A stretch of 47,196 nucleotides of DNA from positions 1-47,196 of the forward strand of contig CAZSRK010000016.1 of the NCBI GenBank assembly GCA_964609305.1, written 5' to 3'. A program made the translations under genes and the position numbers. The notes below the pieces were generated by a model, which worked only from the letters and a program-made list of their open reading frames with translations, searched no databases and was not told the origin of the DNA. This document shows, one piece after another, positions 42,422 through 47,196 of this stretch. Within the stretch, counting starts at the first letter, position 1. Every line of letters begins with the position of its first letter. Source of the stretch: CAKSXP01 sp964609305 (GTDB lineage Bacteria; Bacillota; Clostridia; Oscillospirales; Oscillospiraceae).

Positions 42422-44266
42422 CTATTTGATTTTCATGCAGCGCATGGCGTTGAGTATGGCTATAACAGAGACGCCGACATCAGCAAACACAGCTAGCCAC
42501 ATGTTGGCAAGGTCCAATGCGACCAAAATCAGCACAATACCCTTTGCTGCAAGCGCAAAGATAATATTCCCGCGCACTATGCTCATTGTTTTGCGCGCTA
42601 TACGCATTGCGGTCGCTATATGCGTCGGCTTGTCATCCATGAGCACAATGTCCGCGGCCTCTATCGCCGCATCAGAACCTAGAGCTCCCATGGCAACACC
42701 TATATCAGCGCGCATGAGTACCGGCGCATCGTTTATCCCGTCTCCGACAAATACAAGGCTCGTTCCCTCGCGCTTTTCGTCAAGCATCCTTTCGACATAT
42801 TCCACCTTGTTTTCCGGAAGAAGCCCGGCATGATACTCGTCGATACCAAGCTCGACCGCCACGCGATCGGCGACCTCGGGCCTGTCTCCCGTAAGCATCA
42901 CGGTCCTGTGCACGCCAAGGGATTTAAGCTGCGACACGGCCTCGGCCGAGTCCGGCTTTACCGTATCGGATATCACGATATGGCCGGCATATCTACCGTC
43001 GACCGCAATGTGTATTATCGTGCCGGGGATGTGGCAGGCATGGCTATCCATGCCCTCAGACTCCATCAGGCGATCATTGCCCACGATCACCCTGCTGCCG
43101 TCTATATCGGCAATTACGCCATTGCCGGCCTTTTCGGTTATATTGGACACGGCGCTCCTGTCAGGAGTACTGCCATAGTGGGCAATGATTGATCTTGCAA
43201 GCGGATGGGTGCTTGAACACTCCGCAAGAGCCGCCAGCTCAAGCAGCCGCGCCTCATCCATCTCCTGCGGATGGACCGCTACGACAGAGAAGCTCCCCTT
43301 GGTCAGCGTGCCGGTCTTGTCAAAAACAACGGTCTCCGCCTTTACCAGGGCCTCAAGATAATTCCCCCCCTTTACCAGTATTCCCTGCGTCGACGCCGCA
43401 CCCAGTCCTCCGAAAAAGCTCAGCGGTACCGAAATCACAAGCGCGCATGGGCAGGACACCACAAGGAAAGTCAGCCCACGCCGGATCCATCCGGCCCAGT
43501 CGCCGACAAACAGCGGGGGCACAACAGCCAGAAGCAGGGCCGCTGCGCATACGGCTGGCGTGTACCAACGTGCAAAGCGCGTTATGAAGTTTTCCGTTTT
43601 CGCTTTTTTATCGCTCGCACTTTCAACGAGCTCCATTATTCTGGCCACTGTCGATTCGCCGAACGGCTTTGTGATGCGCACGCGCAGGACACCGCTTAGG
43701 TTTATCGAACCACTTACTATGTCGCTGCCGGCATGTATCTGCACCGGTACGCTCTCACCGGTCAGCGCCGCCGTATCAAGCTGTGACTCGCCCTCGATAA
43801 CAACACCGTCGCAGGGCACACGCTCCCCCACCAGTATGACGATCTCGTCCCCGACCGCCAGTTCTTCGGGATGCACCTGCACAAGCTCCCCGTCGCGCTC
43901 TATGTTGGCAAAATCCGGCCTTATGTCCATAAGCTCCGCTATCGACTGGCGCGAGCGGTTTACCGCAAAATCTTGGAAAAGCTCTCCCACCTGGTAAAAC
44001 AGCATTACCGCTACCGCCTCGGTATATTCACCGAGGCACAGAGCGCCGACAGTCGCAACGCTCATAAGAAAATTCTCGTCAAAAATCTGACCGTTGAGTA
44101 TGTTCCTTCCGGCGTTGAGCAGCACTCCTCCGCCAATCACAAGATACGGCACGAGGAAGAGCGCAAGCTCTATGTACCAGCTCTGCGCCTGTATCAACAA
44201 TGCCGGCAGCATAAGAACTACACCGGCGGCAAGCCGGATACAGTCTTTTTTCTGACTTCGTGTCAT
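42422..44266 (-). CDS. Heavy-metal P1B-type ATPase (Cd/Zn/Co family)
   Basis: 614 residues, a membrane pump exporting divalent metals at the cost of ATP. Motifs: the translocation site SCPCALV in a membrane helix, the A-domain ALTGESVPV, the phosphorylation site VFDKTGTLTKG, the P1B-specific HP dipeptide in ECSSTHPLA, and GDGINDAPVL. There is no N-terminal metal-binding domain; a separate HMA protein is encoded just upstream in the same operon. The CPC motif and surrounding helices suit Zn/Cd/Pb (ZntA/CadA type) better than copper, but metal specificity is inferred. The start follows GAGGTAAGTGTC. A promoter and a palindrome upstream of the HMA gene probably provide metal control. Confidence 0.93.
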   Translation of the reverse strand: MTRSQKKDCIRLAAGVVLMLPALLIQAQSWYIELALFLVPYLVIGGGVLLNAGRNILNGQIFDENFLMSVATVGALCLGEYTEAVAVMLFYQVGELFQDFAVNRSRQSIAELMDIRPDFANIERDGELVQVHPEELAVGDEIVILVGERVPCDGVVIEGESQLDTAALTGESVPVQIHAGSDIVSGSINLSGVLRVRITKPFGESTVARIMELVESASDKKAKTENFITRFARWYTPAVCAAALLLAVVPPLFVGDWAGWIRRGLTFLVVSCPCALVISVPLSFFGGLGAASTQGILVKGGNYLEALVKAETVVFDKTGTLTKGSFSVVAVHPQEMDEARLLELAALAECSSTHPLARSIIAHYGSTPDRSAVSNITEKAGNGVIADIDGSRVIVGNDRLMESEGMDSHACHIPGTIIHIAVDGRYAGHIVISDTVKPDSAEAVSQLKSLGVHRTVMLTGDRPEVADRVAVELGIDEYHAGLLPENKVEYVERMLDEKREGTSLVFVGDGINDAPVLMRADIGVAMGALGSDAAIEAADIVLMDDKPTHIATAMRIARKTMSIVRGNIIFALAAKGIVLILVALDLANMWLAVFADVGVSVIAILNAMRCMKIK

Positions 44267-44271
44267 GACAC

Positions 44272-44490
44272 TTACCTCACTATTTCACATTCCTTATCTA
44301 CTTTCCTGCATATCTCGGCGGCTCTGTCGATTATAGATTCAAATTCCGACTCCTCCGCCTCTATCGTCAGACGCTGGTTCATAAAACTTATAGATGCGTC
44401 CCTGACGCCGTCAAGCTTTTTAATTTTGTTTTCCATTTTGGCCGCGCAATTGGCGCAGTCAAGATTTTTCATTTTGAAAACCTTTTTCAT
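44272..44490 (-). CDS. HMA-domain metal-binding protein
   Basis: 72 residues, a standalone ferredoxin-like heavy-metal-associated domain. The metal site is LDCANCAAKME with the Cys-x-x-Cys pair. Beta-alpha-beta features follow (ISFMNQRLTIEAEE). It can bind and pass metal to the P-type ATPase encoded five bases further on, replacing the domain that pumps of this class often carry in their N-terminus. The start follows GGAGGCCATGTT. An acidic segment (EAEESEFESII) near the site fits Zn or Cd handling rather than Cu. Confidence 0.9.
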   Translation of the reverse strand: MKKVFKMKNLDCANCAAKMENKIKKLDGVRDASISFMNQRLTIEAEESEFESIIDRAAEICRKVDKECEIVR

Positions 44491-44514
44491 AACATGGCCT
44501 CCATATCAAACATT

Positions 44515-44528
44515 TGTTCATTTGAACA
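44515..44528. promoter_or_regulatory. Palindrome upstream of the metal pump, candidate ArsR/CadC-type operator
   Basis: TGTTCATTTGAACA, perfect 6-bp arms with two central bases, lies between the -10 box and the HMA start. ArsR/SmtB repressors such as CadC bind related ATnTGAA-type dyads. No regulator gene is adjacent, so the cognate protein would be encoded elsewhere. Confidence 0.5.
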
Positions 44529-44537
44529 TCTGATCAT

Positions 44538-44566
44538 ATATTAATATCTTCCCTTCTGTTTGTCAA
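44538..44566 (-). promoter_or_regulatory. Promoter of the HMA/P-type ATPase operon
   Basis: Minus-strand -35 TTGACA (consensus), 17-base spacer, -10 TAATAT. The candidate operator lies just downstream at the likely transcription start, which favours repression. Confidence 0.7.
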
Positions 44567-44601
44567 TAGCTCCGTCAAAGAAATTTATGCAAAATTTGTG
44601 C

Positions 44602-44637
44602 AAAAAAAGCCCTTGCCTTTGTGTAGAAGACAAGGGC
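44602..44637 (-). terminator. Terminator after ackA
   Basis: Stem GCCCTTG / CAAGGGC with loop, followed on the minus strand by TTTTTTT, just after the ackA stop. Confidence 0.85.
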
Positions 44638-44650
44638 CGTGGTATTGACT

Positions 44651-45850
44651 TTAGCAGCCGACGATTTCTTTGGTATCGCGGGCGATGACAAGCTCCTCAT
44701 TCGTCGGGATGACGAGCAGCTTGACCTTGCTTTCGGGGGTGTTTACAACGGCTTCCTTACCGCGGCCGCTGTTGGCATCGGGATCCAGCTTACAGCCGAG
44801 ATAGCCCAGATACTCACAGATACCCGCACGGGTGGTGGCGCTGTTTTCGCCGACGCCGGCGGTGAAGATAATGGCGTCGACGCCGTTCATTGCAGCAGCG
44901 TAGGAGCCGATTATCTTTGCAGCCCAGTAGTTGAACATATCTAGAGCAAGCTTTGCGCGCTCATTGCCCTCGGACGCGGCGGCGTCCAGATCGCGGAAAT
45001 CGCTGGACACTCCGGAAACGCCAAGAACGCCGGACTTCTTGTTAAGGATGTTGAGCATCTCGTCAATGTCATATCCATGCTTATGCATCAGGAACTGCAC
45101 AGCTCCGCTGTCTATATTGCCGCAGCGCGTTCCCATGGGAAGCCCGGCCAGCGGAGTAAAACCCATGGAGGTATCGATGCTCTTGCCGTACTCGACGGCG
45201 CAGATGGAGCTTCCGTTGCCCATGTGACATGAAATGAGTTTCAGGCTCTCGATGGGTTTGCCGAGCATGTCGGCGGCACGGGAAGAGACATAGCGGTGGG
45301 AGGTGCCATGGAAGCCGTATCGGCGGACCTTGTCATTCTCGTAATACTCGTAGGGGATGGCATACATATAGGCTTTTCTGGGCATGGTCTGATGGAACGC
45401 CGTGTCAAACACGGCGACCTGCGGAATGTCGCCGAGGACGTCCTTGCAGGCGTTGATGCCCGTGATATTCGCGGGATTGTGAAGCGGGGCAAGAGGGATG
45501 CATTCATCAAGCGCTTTCATGACCTCGTCCGTGATGAGGACAGACCCGGCAAAGCTCTCTCCGCCGTGAACCACGCGGTGCCCGACGGCGCCGATCTCGC
45601 TCGCGTTTGATATTACGCCGTATTCGACACTCATGAGCTTGTCCATTACGGCCGCGATCGCCTCGGAGTGGGTGGGAAACGCAACATCCTCGTCAAAAAC
45701 GGGTTTGCCGCCTGCGAGAGGTGTGTGTTTGAGATGTCCATCGATGCCTATGCGCTCGCAAAGGCCCTTTGCGAGAACCTGTTCATTTTCCATATCGAAC
45801 AGCTGGTATTTCAGGGAGGAGCTGCCGGCGTTAATGACCAAGATTTTCAT
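44651..45850 (-). CDS. ackA: Acetate kinase
   Basis: 399 residues, the normal length. It converts acetyl phosphate and ADP to acetate and ATP, the main ATP-yielding step of acetate fermentation. Motifs: LVINAGSSSLKYQLF at the N-terminus, GHRVVHGGE, FDTAFHQTMP, YGFHGTSHRYV (catalytic Arg/His region), HMGNGSS and FTAGVGENS. The chosen ATG follows AAGAAAGGAATCGTCACT; the frame stays open 63 bases upstream but the conserved protein begins here. A phosphotransacetylase gene is not next to it. The promoter region is divergent from tmcAL. Confidence 0.96.
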   Translation of the reverse strand: MKILVINAGSSSLKYQLFDMENEQVLAKGLCERIGIDGHLKHTPLAGGKPVFDEDVAFPTHSEAIAAVMDKLMSVEYGVISNASEIGAVGHRVVHGGESFAGSVLITDEVMKALDECIPLAPLHNPANITGINACKDVLGDIPQVAVFDTAFHQTMPRKAYMYAIPYEYYENDKVRRYGFHGTSHRYVSSRAADMLGKPIESLKLISCHMGNGSSICAVEYGKSIDTSMGFTPLAGLPMGTRCGNIDSGAVQFLMHKHGYDIDEMLNILNKKSGVLGVSGVSSDFRDLDAAASEGNERAKLALDMFNYWAAKIIGSYAAAMNGVDAIIFTAGVGENSATTRAGICEYLGYLGCKLDPDANSGRGKEAVVNTPESKVKLLVIPTNEELVIARDTKEIVGC

Positions 45851-45911
45851 AGTGACGATTCCTTTCTTATTGTAAAACAGTTTGATAAGTTGTAGAATAT
45901 GCGTATGAGAC

Positions 45912-45934
45912 AAAAGTATTTTAATACTTTTTTT
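45912..45934. promoter_or_regulatory. AT-rich inverted repeat between ackA and tmcAL
   Basis: AAAAGTATT and AATACTTTT with TT between (9-bp arms), then T7 on the plus strand. It may be an operator shared by the divergent genes or a weak terminator-like hairpin in the tmcAL leader. Confidence 0.4.
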
Positions 45935-45971
45935 GCAAAACGCAAGTGTTTTTTAGAAGGAGGCGCAAAAT

Positions 45972-47177
45972 ATGGACGTTATCGGTATTATTGGAGAGTA
46001 TAACCCCTTCCATATGGGACATATGCATCATATTGAAGAGAGCCGTAAGCTGGTCAAAGGCGATTGCGCAATAGTGTGTGTCATGAGCGGCAATTTCGTT
46101 CAGCGCGGGGAAAGCGCCGTGTTCAGCAAGTTTGCAAGAGCGGAAGCCGCCGTCCGATGTGGCGCCGACCTTGTTTTCGAGCTGCCTGTTCCCTGGGCTC
46201 TGTCCTCGGCCGAAGGCTTCGCAAGAGGGTCGGTCGGCCTTCTCGGCGCACTCGGCGTCGTCACCCATCTGAGCTTTGGCAGCGAGACAGGCTCCGTCGA
46301 GCCTCTTGAGAAGCTTGCGGAGGCTCTCATTGATCCGGCGCTTGACAATATGATAAAGCGCGAGGCGGCCTCAGGAGAAAGCCCACATGCCGTTGTACGG
46401 CAGAGGGTCCTGATGCGGGAAATCGGCGAGAGCGCGAAATTTCTTGAGACGTCGAACAACATTCTCGCGGTGGAATACATAAAAGCCATCTGCCAGCAGC
46501 GCCTGGATATGATCCCTGTCACGATCAAGCGCCGCGGCGCGGGACATGACAGGCGTGCCTCCGGTTCTGAATACCGCTCCGCCTCCGAGCTTCGCGGTAT
46601 GCTGATGCTGGAAGATGATGCATATTCCCTGATGCCCCGCGCGGCTGCGGCGGTTTTCATGAGAGAGGCTCACAGCGGCAAAGGCCCTGTCTTTGTATCC
46701 TCACTTGAATCGGCCATTATTTCCCGGCTGCGTATGCTCGGCGGCGAAGCCTATGACAGTCTTCCCGATGAGGGCGACGGCCTCGGACGCAGGATCATGC
46801 GCGCGGCCTGCGAGGAAACCTCGCTCGACTCAATATACGCCGCTGCAAAAACGAAACGGTTCGCACTCTCCCGCATACGCAGGATGACCATGTGCGCTGC
46901 CCTCGGTGTGAAAGCCGGTATGTCTGACGGGACTCCCCCATATGCCCGGCTGCTCGCTGCTACTGAAAAGGGCTGTGAGGTACTGCGCACGGCGGGCTCC
47001 GGCTCTCAGATCCCTGTTATAACGAAACCCGCCTCTGTTAAAAACCTGCCCGCACAGGACCGTGCACTGTTTGCGCTGGAATGTGCATCGGACGATCTGT
47101 ATGTTCTCGGGTATCCGGCAAAGGCGGAGCGCGGCGGCGGCATGACTTGGCGGACGAGCCCGTTCATACTCAAATAG
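45972..47177 (+). CDS. tmcAL: tRNA(Met) cytidine acetate ligase
   Basis: 401 residues, YlbM/TmcAL family. The enzyme activates acetate with ATP to acetyl-adenylate and transfers it to cytidine 34 of elongator tRNA-Met (ac4C), unlike TmcA, which uses acetyl-CoA. The nucleotidyl-transferase-like motif is GIIGEYNPFHMGHMHHIE; MSGNFVQRGE, FELPVPWALSSAEGFA and SFGSETG are family marks. The start follows AAGGAGGCGCAAAAT. The divergent neighbour is acetate kinase, which makes the acetate this enzyme uses; a shared regulatory region is plausible. The frame ends before the window edge, so the gene is complete. Confidence 0.94.
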   Translation: MDVIGIIGEYNPFHMGHMHHIEESRKLVKGDCAIVCVMSGNFVQRGESAVFSKFARAEAAVRCGADLVFELPVPWALSSAEGFARGSVGLLGALGVVTHLSFGSETGSVEPLEKLAEALIDPALDNMIKREAASGESPHAVVRQRVLMREIGESAKFLETSNNILAVEYIKAICQQRLDMIPVTIKRRGAGHDRRASGSEYRSASELRGMLMLEDDAYSLMPRAAAAVFMREAHSGKGPVFVSSLESAIISRLRMLGGEAYDSLPDEGDGLGRRIMRAACEETSLDSIYAAAKTKRFALSRIRRMTMCAALGVKAGMSDGTPPYARLLAATEKGCEVLRTAGSGSQIPVITKPASVKNLPAQDRALFALECASDDLYVLGYPAKAERGGGMTWRTSPFILK

Positions 47178-47196
47178 ACCCCCTGCGAATATTAAT

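Overview
The window looks like the chromosome of a spore-forming, anaerobic Clostridia bacterium, most likely an Oscillospiraceae-type gut Firmicute. This is an inference from gene content: an alpha/beta small acid-soluble spore protein, a SleB-type cell-wall hydrolase, FtsK/SpoIIIE beside TepA, acetate kinase, a corrinoid methyltransferase pair, strong AGGAGG ribosome-binding sites and a GC-rich genome with AT-rich promoters. There is no rRNA, CRISPR array, phage or insertion sequence. Most of the window is ordinary core genome with small accessory modules between.

Layout. 1-4.4 kb (minus): a LysR regulator followed, after a terminator, by a redox cassette: secreted alpha/beta hydrolase, YqhD-like iron alcohol dehydrogenase (frameshifted), flavodoxin lipoprotein and an aldo/keto reductase cut by the window edge. 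4.7-7.9 kb: tRNA-Gly(CCC), a cell-wall hydrolase, an SLH-domain surface protein and an Ig-like lipoprotein. 8.0-14.5 kb (minus): tepA, uppP, ftsK/spoIIIE, mrnC, rqcH, the last three tightly packed. 14.6-17.2 kb: a cluster of palindromes, then a two-gene unit of an internally duplicated DUF1538 membrane protein and an internally duplicated PII-like protein. 17.3-21 kb (minus): prfA, a TsaC-CoaE fusion and an M18 aminopeptidase, coupled by overlapping or abutting stops and starts. 21.2-24.5 kb (plus): pcrA and an EamA transporter.

24.6-30.5 kb: a LysR regulator divergent from an Old-Yellow-Enzyme/FAD reductase and a ketopantoate-reductase-like gene, followed by a separately promoted corrinoid protein and UroD-type methyltransferase. 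30.6-33 kb (minus): an unrecognised 217-residue protein and a solute-binding lipoprotein broken by an in-frame TAA. 33.2-40.9 kb (minus): a branched-chain amino acid operon, ilvB-ilvN-ilvC-ilvD-DUF815 ATPase-ilvA, preceded by a 29-codon Ile/Leu/Val-rich leader peptide and an attenuator-like terminator. 41.2-47.2 kb: ssp, a VanY-type carboxypeptidase, a metal P-type ATPase with a separate HMA protein, ackA and tmcAL.

The strongest items for follow-up are the DUF1538/PII-like pair, in which both partners are tandem duplications and the membrane gene seems to start at AUA; the peptide-type ilv attenuator; the TsaC-CoaE fusion; and the corrinoid methyltransferase neighbourhood. Two accessory genes carry disabling lesions, and one lies in a six-base homopolymer, so sequencing error must be excluded there.
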